A stretch of DNA of 64,000 nt, taken from Cephalotus follicularis. Its lineage: Eukaryota > Streptophyta > Magnoliopsida > Oxalidales > Cephalotaceae. A model generated the notes under the pieces. It searched no databases. It saw nothing but the letters and a program-made list of their open reading frames with translations, and was not told the origin of the DNA. Positions 11,281-22,274 of the stretch are shown here, piece after piece (the first letter of the stretch is position 1; each line of letters starts with the position of its first letter). The position numbers and the translations under genes are program-made. The stretch spans positions 120,219 through 184,218 of the forward strand of contig BDDD01001672.1 in assembly GCA_001972305.1 (NCBI GenBank). The letters are read 5' to 3'.

Positions 11281-12304
11281 GTTTTGCCCAGGACAGATTC
11301 CTGGCATGTGCAGAGACAAGAAAGACAGGTGGGAAATGGCACATGTGTCTCACCACCTGCCAGAACATGCAAAAGTGAATGTTTGCATGTTCTCTGCAGA
11401 CCAACAACCTGCAAATTAATAATTAATGAGAGAAAGGTGAAGAGATGGAGGCATGTGATGGAAAGAAAGAAAGAAAAATGTGAGTGCATGTGAGTAGGGT
11501 AGGAATCTGACGAAATTATAAGCCTTTGAGACTTATATCAGCTGATTGAATGGTGTTTGAGTGTTAGAAACACTAAGTGAAGTGAGGAATCATTGAAAGC
11601 TTGCATTGGTAGGATTGGAGAAAGCTAAAAGAAGGAACCTTTGAAGCTTTGGTCTCTTGGTAAGTTCTCAATCCGAATTCTTTGTAATTGTAATGATAAT
11701 ATAACTAGGAGAATGCTGAATACCTTCTGTTCACATAATTAAAGATAACAGATTCTAGAATTGGTTATCTTATGGTAATGGGAGGAAGAAAGAATGTGAA
11801 TATGGAGCTTTGAGAAATTAAGAAACTCTAACTTGAATTGTAGTGGTTGATTTGTGTCATAACTTAATGATTTCCTTAAGTATACCTACTGTTGAACATG
11901 CAAATCAGTAGATGGATTGAGAAAATTATTCGGAATAAAGGAAATGTTAAAAGGGAAGTCAAGACTTAGAAAACTTGATGATTAAGCTACTATTGGAATT
12001 GAAATGGTTATGAGTAATTATTGAACTTACTGGTACTGATGCATGTATTCATAAACAAACATGCATAGATTGATTCTGTTGGAATTGACAGAGTGATTGG
12101 TGAAAAGTGACTTGGAACTCAAAGAGAAAGATCAAACTCAATTGATCTTGGATAGCAATTTGAGGTAGGGGTAATGATATGTTATGGAAGATATAATATG
12201 CATATTATATATGGTTATTTTCTGCATGATTACATGTGTTGCATTGATTTGAAATTGAAATTGTATTGCATGACATGCCACTGCCTGAATTTTCTGGGCA
12301 GAGG

Positions 12305-12395
12305 CAGTCGACTGCCACCCTTGGCAGTCGACTACACAACCAATCCAGTCGACTACACAACCCAATAGTCGGCTAATCTTGAGGGCAGCCGACTG
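12305..12395. repeat. Phased palindrome array, second block of the G1 3' LTR (5 units)
   Basis: Units start at 12305, 12325, 12346, 12366 and 12386, with steps of 20, 21, 20 and 20 bp. It corresponds to the array at 7036 in the 5' LTR but lacks one 21-bp unit, the one beginning cagtcagcta there. Confidence 0.92.
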
Positions 12396-13585
12396 TTCTG
12401 GGTCGAAAATGCATAAATTGATCGAATTGCTTCTGTTTGGTGTTGTTATTGAATTGTATATGCCACAATTATATAGTATCTACTGTTTGATGATATTTAA
12501 CATCGATACTATTATATTTCAACGATTGAACGAGTTATGCATCAAATGTACAAATAAGGTTTGACTACCGTTTTCAAAAGAAAAACTATCATTTACAAGA
12601 AGCTACTGATTTATCACCTACTGTTTTACTACCTACTGTTTTGTTTCCAACTGGAAACCACTACTGTTACTGATATCGTTTCCCTCCTATGAGATGTACG
12701 ATTACTGAATTGTTAATGTTTCTAAATAAAACAATTTTCATATTGCATATTATACACATATGTAATGTTACATTGAATTGCACTGATTGAATTGATTGTC
12801 TATGTTTACTGCCGTTAGTCGAGTGATAGGAGCCATCACTGACTATGGAGGTGGTCCTATGTGCCAGGAGTTGGCTAGAGCATCCACCCAAACTATTTTG
12901 CATCGCAGATATTGATTGTTAGCTACCCGCAAAAATGCCGGCGGTACTGTTTGCCTCCTATCATCAGCGGAGATGGGATGATAGCTAGGTGGTTCGGCGT
13001 GGGCTACGGGTTAGCGACGTCTTGAGCCTAATACTGGTCTTCGGACAAACTACTGTACTGATTGATTGTACCCTTGTGCGGTATTATTGCATATGGATTG
13101 TTTATGGCCACTTGGCATGATTGCTTATATATTGGCTCATCAAATGTTATTTTGATATAAACTGTCATACCTGTTGCATTCATATATTCCTTAGCATGCA
13201 TTATCTTCCTACTTAGCCAAGTGAGGACAACGGCTAACCCCTACAATTTTAGATTAGGCAAGGACATTTGGAGACTGCTGCTGAAGCTCGGAGAGCTTTT
13301 ATTGTCTTTTAAGGTTATTATTTTCCTTATGGTGTATTATGTTGTATCGAACGGATCACACCCCGTGTTACTATTGTACTTCCTTATGTACAAGGATGTT
13401 ATTTGGCTTGTACCTGCACGTAGTATGGGATGCGTGCGGATGAATTATGTTTTACAATCCAGTTTTAACTGCTTCCGCTTATGTATTCGAATTGTTAATG
13501 AGATTGCTGGATTATTTATGCTTATTCCTGATATCACCATATATGCTTGCCCATTATACGTGAATGGAAATAACGGGGTGTTACA

Positions 13586-15342
13586 CCATCAGCTCAGATA
13601 TGTAAAGCAAAGAAATAGCAAGCAAAGAAGGGAACCATGGGTTCTCGACAGACACTGCCAAGCAGGCTTTGGCCTAGATCAGCTCAGCGCCACTATAAGT
13701 TGGCAACTATATTATTTAACCAGCAGACTTCGGCCTAGATCAGCTACAACAAAGAAAAGCCAGTTCTAGTTTAGTTGTTCTCCTCGGGTGCTTAGCCGGG
13801 AAGGACCCCAGTTCTGTTTCAGATATCTTCTTTTAATCAGTTGTATTCTTATGTTGTTTCAGCTTTCATGAATATTCCAGATCTAGCTAAGTGGAGAAAA
13901 GATTAAGTTTTCTTCAAGTACTTTGAGCTTTTCCTTATTGAATTCCATGAGATATGCTTTGTTTACAGTCTTTTCCCCCAGTTGGGATAGTTATTCATGC
14001 TCATGGTAAGTTTTCTTTAGCTCATTCCTTTCTATGGATGCACTAGAGGATGCTTTGTTCCAAGTCACTTAGTCAGTTGGACTAATCCCCTCATAGCTTG
14101 TTTTGCAGACCAGCTAGCCGGAGGAGACCTTCCAGCCCAGCAGCACGGGACGCCAGCTCGGGCGTTTAGTTTTGCATTGTATTGGGCATTCTTTGGGTTC
14201 CTTTACCCCTTTCTTCTGTAGTTGAGTAGCTGAGAGTGTATCTTGTAAAGAAAGATAAGTTATGTTTTCTTTTGCCTGCTAGGGAAGGTAGTTTATGTAT
14301 GCTAGAGGACAAATATGTAATGATCTGATACTTTTGAGTTATGTTATGAATGTTTTGAGTTTATAGATGTGTTCATCTTGTTTTTTTATGAACTTTTCAT
14401 GTTTTGAGTTTTGTGATCCCAGGTCTGGCCAGGGTGCTAGAGAGTCCCCGGGCTAGTATAGTGGAGATAAGCCCAGCAAGGGTGTTATGTTTATGCTTGG
14501 GAGCACGGGTTATGAGCTTTACCCCGGGGAGGCAGGGTGTCCCTAGGGTAATGATGACGTTGGGCCTTAGCGAGGGTGCAGGGAAGTTGTCCCTGGAGAG
14601 TGTGGCCAGGGGTACCATATTAGAGTGAGGCCCGAGGACGGGCATAAGATTTGTGAAGAGTGTTTAAGTTATGTTAAGAGCTTCATGTTTTAAGTTAAAC
14701 AGTGCGTTTGTTTTGTGTTCCTTAGGGACGTGCAGAGGAGTTTGTTCGCCAGGGGACAAGAGATGTATGTGTGGTCTAGTGTGGAGTTAAGTGATCACGT
14801 GTGGCGTGTGGGGTTTCTCCCAGGCGCTTATGTTGGTTTCTCCCCAGGCATTAGTTATGCTGTGCATTTTGATGTTAGTGATGTTGAGTTGAGCAGGGGG
14901 TGCCAGGGGACAAGGTCGGTCCCAAAGGGAGCTTTAGTGAGCACGTGAGGCATGCGTGCACGTCTCCTCGGGCAGGTTTGTTAACTGTGCTCGTGAGTTG
15001 CACGTGTGTGCTCTCCCCGAGCATGCCTTTTGCATGTAAGTTAAGTGGCCATGTGAGGAGCACATGGGGTTTAAGTGATACGGTGCATTTGGAGCCTTGG
15101 TTAAGTAAAGCTTTGGGCAATAGTGATACGACGCGTTTTGGAGATTTTGTTTTAAGTTGTGCGTGGGGCATGAGCAGGAGAGGAGTTGGATCCTCTGCCC
15201 CGGCTGCCCTGTTAGCTGCACGCCCAGCCTAGCCCAGGCTTTCTCCTCGGGAAGTTTTAGTTTTAGCGGATTGTTGGCAAGAGGAGCGCCATCCCCGGTT
15301 AGGGAACGTGTCCCATAGAGTTAGCGGGAGCGGGTCCTGACA
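13586..15342. other. Unassigned, LTR-like non-coding sequence
   Basis: This lies between the end of the G1 3' LTR and the first recognisable copia coding sequence. The right half (about 14400-15340) is rather GC-rich, with overlapping short open frames on both strands that match nothing I know. It ends ...gggtcctgaca, a plausible gypsy LTR end, but no PBS follows and no start was found. It may be a truncated or solo LTR sitting in the copia element. Confidence 0.35.
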
Positions 15343-15401
15343 GAATCCACTTGGAGCAGTCGGGGATGCCATTCAGAAGAGGATCAAACAGCTTTCTGAG
15401 T

Positions 15402-15960
15402 AGAAGGCATGCTTCTATTGTGGGAAGCAAGGCCACTGGCTGAAGGAATATCGTGAGTTCCTAAAGTCCACTGCTGGAGGTGCCTTGGGGTCAGGTACTT
15501 TCATGATTGAATCATACCAAGCTTATATTGTCAGTCCCACTTGGGTGTTGGACACCGGATGTGACATTAACATTTGTAACTCTTTGCAGGGGCTAATAGG
15601 AGCTAGGAAGCTAAGAGCTAATGAAGCAATGGACTTACGATTAGTGATGGATCGAGGATCTACACCTGTATTGTAGGCGTTTTTGAATTATCTTTTGCCA
15701 ATGGTTTCGTATTAAAGCTAGATCCTTGCTCTTATGTAAAGAACCTTGTTAGAAACATCATTAGTGTTTCATATGTTTATAAGATGGGCTTAGAGCTCAA
15801 TTTTAATGCAAATTCTTGTACACTTTTCCATGACAAGGTTCTAGTTTGTGCGGGGCCTGTGGATAATGGGATCTACGTCTTCGATACTGACCAAAACTTA
15901 GCATTAAAAATTCAAAATGAACAACTAGTAAAACACCAAGGGAGATTGATGATGTAAATC
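15402..15960 (+). pseudogene. C1 gag zinc knuckle and protease remnant
   Basis: A CCHC knuckle is seen at about 15408-15450 as CFYCGKQGHWLKEY, with the last cysteine changed to tyrosine and a TAG stop just upstream. About 100 bp later comes the copia protease motif TWVLDTGCDINICNSLQG (D-T-G intact), then LRANEAMDLR. A stop at 15674 and frame changes follow. A pre-integrase-like stretch (LVRNIISVSYVYKMGLEL...GIYVFDTD) is readable to about 15955. No functional product is possible. Confidence 0.85.
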
Positions 15961-16984
15961 CTTCATATACTTGGCATTGTAGATTAGGTAATCCTAGCAA
16001 GACTAGATTGTCACGTTTGGCTAAGGATGGATTTTTGGACATCCAAGACTTGGAGTCCTGTCCAACGTTAGAACCATGTTTGATTGGAAAGATGACCAAA
16101 TCTCCCTTCTTTGCGCATGGGGGAAGGGCAGTGGACATACCAAGTCTTGTCCATACCGACGTTTGTGGTCCAATGTTGATCAATGCACGTGGAGCTTTCC
16201 CTACTTCATTACCTTCACCGATGATTTATCTCTATTTGGATACGTGTTTGTGGTGAGACACAAGTCTGAATGCTTCGAGAGTTTCAAGGAATTTAGACAC
16301 GAAGTAGAGAAGAAAACGGGTAAGCCATTAAAATACTTTGGTCAGACTGATAGGGCGAATATTTGTCTGCTGAATTCTAAGATTATCTTAAAGATAATGG
16401 AATTCTCTCTCAATGGACACCTCTTGGAACACCACAACATAATGGTGTATCCGAACGGAGGAATTGGACCTTGGCGAATATGGTCCAGTCCGTGATGTCT
16501 TTTACTGATATTCCTATCTCCTTTAAGGGTTATGAACTGCAGGCGGGAGCGCACATCCTAAACTGGATTGCTTCGAAATCCATTCCCTCCACACCTTTTG
16601 AGGTATTTAAAAGGAAGAAACCCAGCGTAAGCCACTTAAGGGGATGGGGTTGTCCAGCGTATGTGAGAAGGTTTGAACCTTCTAAGCGAGAGAAGCGATC
16701 GGATCGCTGCCGGTTTCTGGGGTATCCTCAGGAATCAAGAGGATACTATTTCTACCTTCCCAACGAACAAAATGTTTTTGTTTCGCGCAATGCTACCTTG
16801 ATAAAGAGGGAATTCCTACTCGAAGGAAGCAGTGGGAGTAAGGTGGAACTACGAGAGTTACCACCGGGTGAGAAGCCACAGGACGATGAGGAATTTGAGG
16901 TGGGACACTCTAGACACACAGTTCGGGTTGCATCCCAGCCTGAGATTGGATCCCAAGACAGGCACTCCTCTGGTGAGGAGATAA
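15961..16984 (+). pseudogene. C1 integrase remnant
   Basis: Starts at the pre-integrase zinc region (YTWHCRLGNPSKTRLSRLAKDG), then HTDVCGPM, the usual first catalytic-aspartate motif of copia integrases, and FTDDLSLFGYVFV in a shifted frame. The C-terminal part is the longest open piece (FKGYELQAGAHILNWIASKS, then FEVFKRKKPSVSHLRGWGCPAYVRRFEP and FLGYPQESRGYYFY). At least two frameshifts separate the parts. The frame runs straight into the hAT element at 16985. Confidence 0.87.
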
Positions 16985-17634
16985 TAGAGTTGCAAGTGGG
17001 CCGGTTCAAACCGTGAAACCGGCCTGAACTGGCCCGTGTGGTCCTAGAACCGTCCCGGACCGTGTGCCGCGTGGTAGACCCCTGGTTAAACCGGCCCTTG
17101 AGAGCGGTCCGGGCCGGTTCAAAGTGTTCATAACCGTTGAACCGGACCAAAACGGACCGTGAACCGGAGATAGACGTTAACACCTATGGTACACATCAAT
17201 GCCAAAGACAGCCACACAGAAAAAGATTCTCAAATTGAAATGGACGTTAATGCACAAGGCAAATGAAGTCAACTCAAATGACATTAGCGTCAACGTCATA
17301 CATACGCATCAACGTGAATAAAGCAAAAATCGAACAGAAGCTTATGATGTCAACGCAAAGAACCAAAGGCTTCAACGCATAAGGAGATAGACGTCAACGC
17401 CTATCATACACGTCAACGCCAATATGAACTGAACCGGCCCAGACCTGCCCAAACCGGCCCGCCTCGCTTACAGTTAAGGTTCACGGGCTAGTTCGGTTCT
17501 CACTTTTTAGCTTCATGAAAAGGACCGGCCCGGATTATGAGAAAGGCGGGCCGGTTCACGAACTGAACCGTCTTTCCCCGGTCCCTAACGGTCCGAACCG
17601 CGGTTCAGCCCGACCCAGACCACCTGCAACTCTA
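16985..17634. mobile_element. hAT-type non-autonomous DNA transposon (650 bp)
   Basis: The terminal inverted repeats read TAGAGTTGCAAGTGG at the left and, reverse-complemented, TAGAGTTGCAGGTGG at the right. They are flanked by a perfect 8-bp direct duplication, GGAGATAA (16977-16984 and 17635-17642). The 8-bp duplication and the TAGAGTTGCA-type end are typical of plant hAT elements. It encodes no transposase. The subterminal regions are rich in ccggttcaaaccg-like inverted words able to fold into hairpins. The middle carries a phased palindrome array like those of the retrotransposon LTRs. It inserted into C1 pol. Confidence 0.93.
17174..17419. repeat. Phased array of GCGTCAACGC-type words inside the hAT element
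   Basis: Recognisable units start at 17174, 17193, 17244, 17266, 17287, 17306, 17347, 17369, 17391 and 17410. Steps are 19-22 bp, apart from gaps of 51 and 41 bp that are about two to two-and-a-half units long. Most units are the transition form (a/g)cgtcaacgc. Confidence 0.8.
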
Positions 17635-17642
17635 GGAGATAA

Positions 17643-18510
17643 GGTAGGATTTCAAAAACACCTGACAAATATGGTTTTCTTGTGGAAGGCACTGACGGAC
17701 CTAGCGTCAACGAGGATGAAGAGCCTGTCAGCTACAAGGAAGCAGTGTAGGGCACTGATTTGAGGGCATGGCTGGATGCCTTGAAATCTGAAATAGACTC
17801 CATGTACGCCAACCAAGTTTGGAACTTGGTAGAAGCACCCGAAGGCATAGTGCCAATTTGTTGCAAATCGATCCTCAAAAACAAGATAGGCTTTGATGGA
17901 AAGATTGAGACTTATATAGCGTGATTGGTTGTGAAAGGCTATAGGAAAGACATGGCGTGGACTATACTGAAACATTCTCGCCAGTTGCAATGCTTAAGTC
18001 CATTCGGATTTTTGTTGCTATTGCCGCTCATTATGATTATGAGATTTTACAAATTGATGTTAAGATGGCCTTCTTGAATGGCTATCTTGAAGAGGACATT
18101 TATATGTCCCAACCCATGGGGTTCACATCCGAGGAGCATCCACACATGGTGTGCAAGCTCCAAAGGTCTATATATGGTCGTAAACAAGCATCCCATAGCT
18201 GGAACATCCGTTTGATGAGTCCATTAAATATTTTGGCTTCATCAAAAATTTGGATGAGCCATGTGTCTAGCGAAAATAGGAAGACCCTGGTATAACTTTC
18301 TTGGTACTATACGTGGATGACATACTACTCATTGGGAATGATATAGGTATGTTACAGTCCATGAAAGTATGGATAGCCAAGAACTTCGCCATGAAGGATT
18401 TGGGAGAGGTATCCTATATACTAGGTATAAAGATCTACAGGGATAGTTCTAATAGGGTGCTTGGGCTTTCCCAAAGCCACTACATCAGCAAGGTGCTGAA
18501 ACGGTATGGC
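17643..18510 (+). pseudogene. C1 reverse transcriptase, first part
   Basis: Copia RT is readable across frameshifts: WLDALKSEIDSMYANQVWNL, then YTETFSPVAMLKSIRIFVAI, IDVKMAFLNGYLEEDIYMSQ, QPMGFTSEEHPHMVCKLQRS and, in a further frame at 18301, LYVDDILLIGND, where the two catalytic aspartates are intact. Stops and frame changes occur near 17760, 17920 and 18292. The solo LTR cuts it after KVLKRYG at 18510; the sequence resumes at 21467. Confidence 0.88.
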
Positions 18511-21461
18511 TGTTACACCCCCGGACAGCGGGAGTCGTTATGGTTCCTAATCCGAAACTAAACATAACGTATCATATATCAAAGTTTGATTTTATTCCTT
18601 TTATCAAAATTTTAGCTTATCTTTATTCAAAATGCGTGATGGTCTAAACATAACCCTCATAATCTAAGACATAGTCTAAATCTAACATAGTCTGAAACTT
18701 TATTCATAATCTGAAAACTTAAACATAAGTTAAAATCATAATCCGAAGTTATAAACTAAAAGGGATAACATTGTTTAAAAAGGGTGTTAACATGACCATA
18801 AGATAACTAAACATAAACGGACCAATCTCCTAAGTGATCCTCAAACATAGGTGACATCTCTCTCATCACACGTTTGACGGATGCTGTCCCAGAATACCTG
18901 CCGCAGGGAGAACAAAAACGCGACTGAGCAAACCTCAGTACGGATATAGAATCATAAAACATAAAATGATACTTTAAAGTATAGAAAATAGTTGAACCTT
19001 TAAATATCATATCTCATGTATAATTTAACATTATTTTAGAAAAACAAAGGGAAGTAGTTACATAAACAATTCTATCAATTCAAAACAAATATTCAAACGT
19101 TCAAAGCGTTATTCAAGTTTCAAACATAATCCAAGTTTAAAACCACATATAAATTTCAAAATAGTATCCGAAACAATATCCGATTTCTTTAACATTATCC
19201 GAGTTAAAGATTCCAAAACAACAACAGATATCTATCCGATTCCATAATCTCATCCCAAAGATCCAAAGTGCATACACATATGCGTAATTTCAAGGGGTTT
19301 ATGAGTCCAACATGCCAAACAGAAAGACATGTACGTCACTATCCAATCAATCCCCAGAATCCATACCATATGACATATTGCATATTTGATCACATATGTC
19401 ATAAACTAGAGTCGACCCATACGCCTCTATCATACAGAACGGATCCATAAATCCACCTCATGGGATTTATTCATAACATAGAGAGATGCCGTAGTCAAAT
19501 CACACCACTACGAAAGTGTCATGTTCTCGTGTCAGGCCTAGACATGCCTATGGTACCTCCATAGGTATGAAATATCTCTGTGTATCTTTATTCCAAAAGT
19601 ATTGTTTTATTCCAAAATAATTCAAAAAAATATAAACAGATTTTCTAAACATTTTCGGAACATATCATAATCATTAACATACTTCCTAATGTGAACGTCA
19701 TGTTCGTTATCAAAATCAGTATACTTTCATTGTCAGAAATCAACTCATTTATTTTCAAAATAAAGAGAGTATTGCATAACATTTCGTAAACAATTCAGAA
19801 CCTAGTTATAAAGCCAGAAAATATTTAGTTTCATAAAATATCATACCTACTTTATTTCTAAACATATCAAAATAATGAGCATAATGGAGTTCATAAAATC
19901 AAAGAAAACATATTCATAAAACTGAATTTATTTCGAATAATTCAGATGTTTTAGAAGAGAATTATATGTACATAAAACAGAAGGAATAACCCAAGAACGA
20001 GGAATCCATACATTATTCATAAGGTAAACTATCTTTTTGTTTACTATAATAAAACCAGTAGGAGGTTATCAAGGAACGAAACATCTGTACCTTAAGCGAT
20101 CAAAACAATGACTTATGAATTGATCAACAATTTCTAATTGCCCCTCATAGCACGAAAAATTGAAAAGATACAATATCATTCATATAAGGATTTGAAAACC
20201 ACTTGCAAATATCAAAACAGAAGTTCAACAATGTTTAACATAGGCCCCAAATCATTAGAAGAACAAACGAATAATAAAACTTAAAACCAAAAAAATTACT
20301 GGACAAGACCAGCCGACTGTTACTAAATCCAGTCGACTGTTTGGGGCATGATAGTCGACTGTATCACATGGCCAGCTGACTACACAAGCAGAACAGCAGC
20401 CAGTCGACTGGTGCAGGGGTCCAGTCAACTATGCAAGGAAAAATAGCCGACTACAAAAAGCCTAACTGTTGACTGTTCCAATAGGCAGCCGACTGTTCTG
20501 GGCGACAGAAAGACAAAATATGGCAGTTCAATGCAATTTTACTGTCAAAACTCCAATGTTACAATACCAGAAGATCATAAACACCTAAATAAGACTTATG
20601 TGACATAACAGTTGCATTTAAACACAAAGAATCGTGCAATTTATGCAATGGTGATCATACTTTATAGAGAAGCAAATTTGTAATTCATTGCATACATAGT
20701 CATTTAGCCAATTTACTATCCAAAATTCTAACAATTGATTATTAACACCTGATTACAGCTTATATAAGAAACCTACAGGCTGATCAACAGACTCAAAAAC
20801 AATGACAGTTCATAGGGTGGCATGATTCAACATTCGGATTCAACATTTGTCTAAGGAGCATACAACAAAATAAAACTATTCATAACTCAACCATAGAATC
20901 AAAGGAAAACAAACCTGATTCAGTGAAGCTATGAAGAACAAAACAGGTTCCAAGCTTTGCAGATTCGGCTACCAGTCTCACGAAAATAGTGGAGGCATAA
21001 ACAATGAGCAATGGCATACATAACAGATAAATAAGAGGCAATATCGGCAGAGATAAGGAAAGAAGAATCCAAAATCTGATTGGATAGGAAAAAGGCAGAA
21101 GATTTCGAGATTGAGGGAGAGAAAGAAGTGAGATAATTGGTTTTGAGGAGAGAGAGAAAAATGTACGGGAGAGGGAGAGGAGAAATAGAAAGCAAATAGG
21201 ATTTAACTAAAATAAAAGATTTATTTTCCAAATTAAAACAATTTTGCCATATTACTAATATAAAAACTTTTTTAGAAATTAATTTTAAATACCAAACAAT
21301 TAACTTTTCTTATCCATAATCATATTCCAATAAATACCAAAAGCCCAAAGAACATATTATATAGCCCAAAACACAAGAGCCCATAAATCAAAAATAGGCC
21401 AACATATAACAAAACGAAAAAAAATTCTGAAATTATGCAGACGAACAAACGGGGTTTTACA
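18511..21461 (-). mobile_element. Solo LTR of a G3-related gypsy family (2951 bp)
   Basis: Read on the plus strand it starts TGTTACACCCCCGGACAG and ends GGGGTTTTACA. The flanks ATGGC (18506-18510) and ATGAC (21462-21466) are a 5-bp duplication with one mismatch. The left end matches the G3 LTR end at 38306, and the strand follows from that match. No internal region remains, so this is a solo LTR, as left by recombination between two LTRs. It interrupts C1 RT, whose reading resumes correctly on the other side. Confidence 0.9.
20310..20495. repeat. Phased palindrome array in the solo LTR (9 units)
   Basis: Units of CAGTCGACTG type start at 20310, 20330, 20352, 20373, 20401, 20422, 20444, 20466 and 20486. 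Steps are 20, 22, 21, 28, 21, 22, 22 and 20 bp. Single-base variants are common (cagccgactg, cagctgacta, tagccgacta). Confidence 0.92.
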
Positions 21462-21466
21462 ATGAC

Positions 21467-22262
21467 CTTGAGAATTCCAAACGTGGCTTACTACAAATTG
21501 GAAGAGGAATTCACCTTTCCAAAAGGATGTCACCACTATCGTCTGATGACAGGATGTGCATGAGTAGGCAACCTTATGCTACGGCTGTGGGCTCCGTCAT
21601 GTATGCCATGCTTTGTACTAGGCTTGATGTCGCATATGCCTTTGTGTATGGCAAGTCAATTTCAGTCTGATCCCTGTGAGAGGCACTGGAAGTTGTCAAA
21701 GGGATCCTTAAGTACCTTAGCGTAACTCATGATACATTCTTGACATATGGAGGAGATAGTGAGTTAGGACTGGAGGGCTATACAAACTTTATTGTCAATA
21801 GTGATTCGGATGATCACAATTCCATTTCAGGATATGTGATTTCTCCTGAATGGTGGTGTTGTGAGTTGGAGGAGCTCAAAGTAGGAGACGACTGCATACT
21901 CCACCACAAAAGTAGAATATGTTGCAACCTTGGATGCAGCAAAAGAAGCCGTTTGGATGCAGAAGTTCATTGTTGAACTCAGAGTGGTTCCATCCATCAG
22001 TCATCCAGTTGTGGTGTACCGTGGCAATGATAAAGTCGTTGCACTAGCCAAGGAACCCAGGTCTCATTATTGCTCTAAACATATCCAGTGGTGGTATCAT
22101 CTGATTAGGGAGATCATAGATAGAGGAGACGTCATTCTTGAGAGACTTGCCTCGGAGGCAAACCTGGAAGACCCACTGACCAAGGCCACGAGTAGTGTAG
22201 TACTCGAGCATCATCGTAGTGCGATGGGATTAGGCTACAGGTCTTCTTGGGTTGAGGGCTAA
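21467..22262 (+). pseudogene. C1 RT end and RNase H remnant
   Basis: Reading resumes directly after the solo LTR with the RT connection region (MSRQPYATAVGSVMYAMLCT, then RLDVAYAF), then copia RNase H in two frames: GLEGYTNFIVNSDSDDHNSI with SGYV, followed by KVEYVATLDAAKEAVWMQKF, VVYRGNDKVVALAKEPRSHY and SKHIQWWYHLIREIIDRGDV. Stops and a frameshift near 21930 break it. It ends TSSVVLEHHRSAMGLGYRSS, the usual copia C-terminus, at 22262, just before the 3' LTR. Confidence 0.88.
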
Positions 22263-22274
22263 GTGAGAGATTTT

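Larger units (their letters stand above)
6589..13585 (+). mobile_element. G1: internally deleted chromovirus (Ty3/gypsy)
   Basis: Parts in order: truncated 5' LTR (6589-8337), PBS, gag, integrase with chromodomain-like tail, PPT and complete 3' LTR (11028-13585). Protease, RT and RNase H are gone: gag is joined at its zinc knuckle to the end of RNase H near 9403. The element could move only with help from a relative. Together with 4752-6588 the layout reads internal-LTR-internal-LTR, which fits unequal recombination between tandem or neighbouring copies. Confidence 0.9.
11028..13585 (+). repeat. G1 3' LTR, complete (2558 bp)
   Basis: It begins TGTAATAACC after the PPT and ends GGGTGTTACA. 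It contains two palindrome arrays, at offsets 174-252 and 1277-1367. No matching target duplication can be checked because the element's left end is lost; the right flank begins ccatc. Confidence 0.9.

Noticed and set aside
13221-13769. 182-codon plus-strand frame
   Set aside because: It crosses the end of the G1 3' LTR (13585), and the matching 5' LTR region contains a stop, so it is a chance frame.
14404-15232. Several open frames of 74-110 codons
   Set aside because: They overlap on both strands, with no domain and a skewed composition; treated as chance frames in an LTR-like block.
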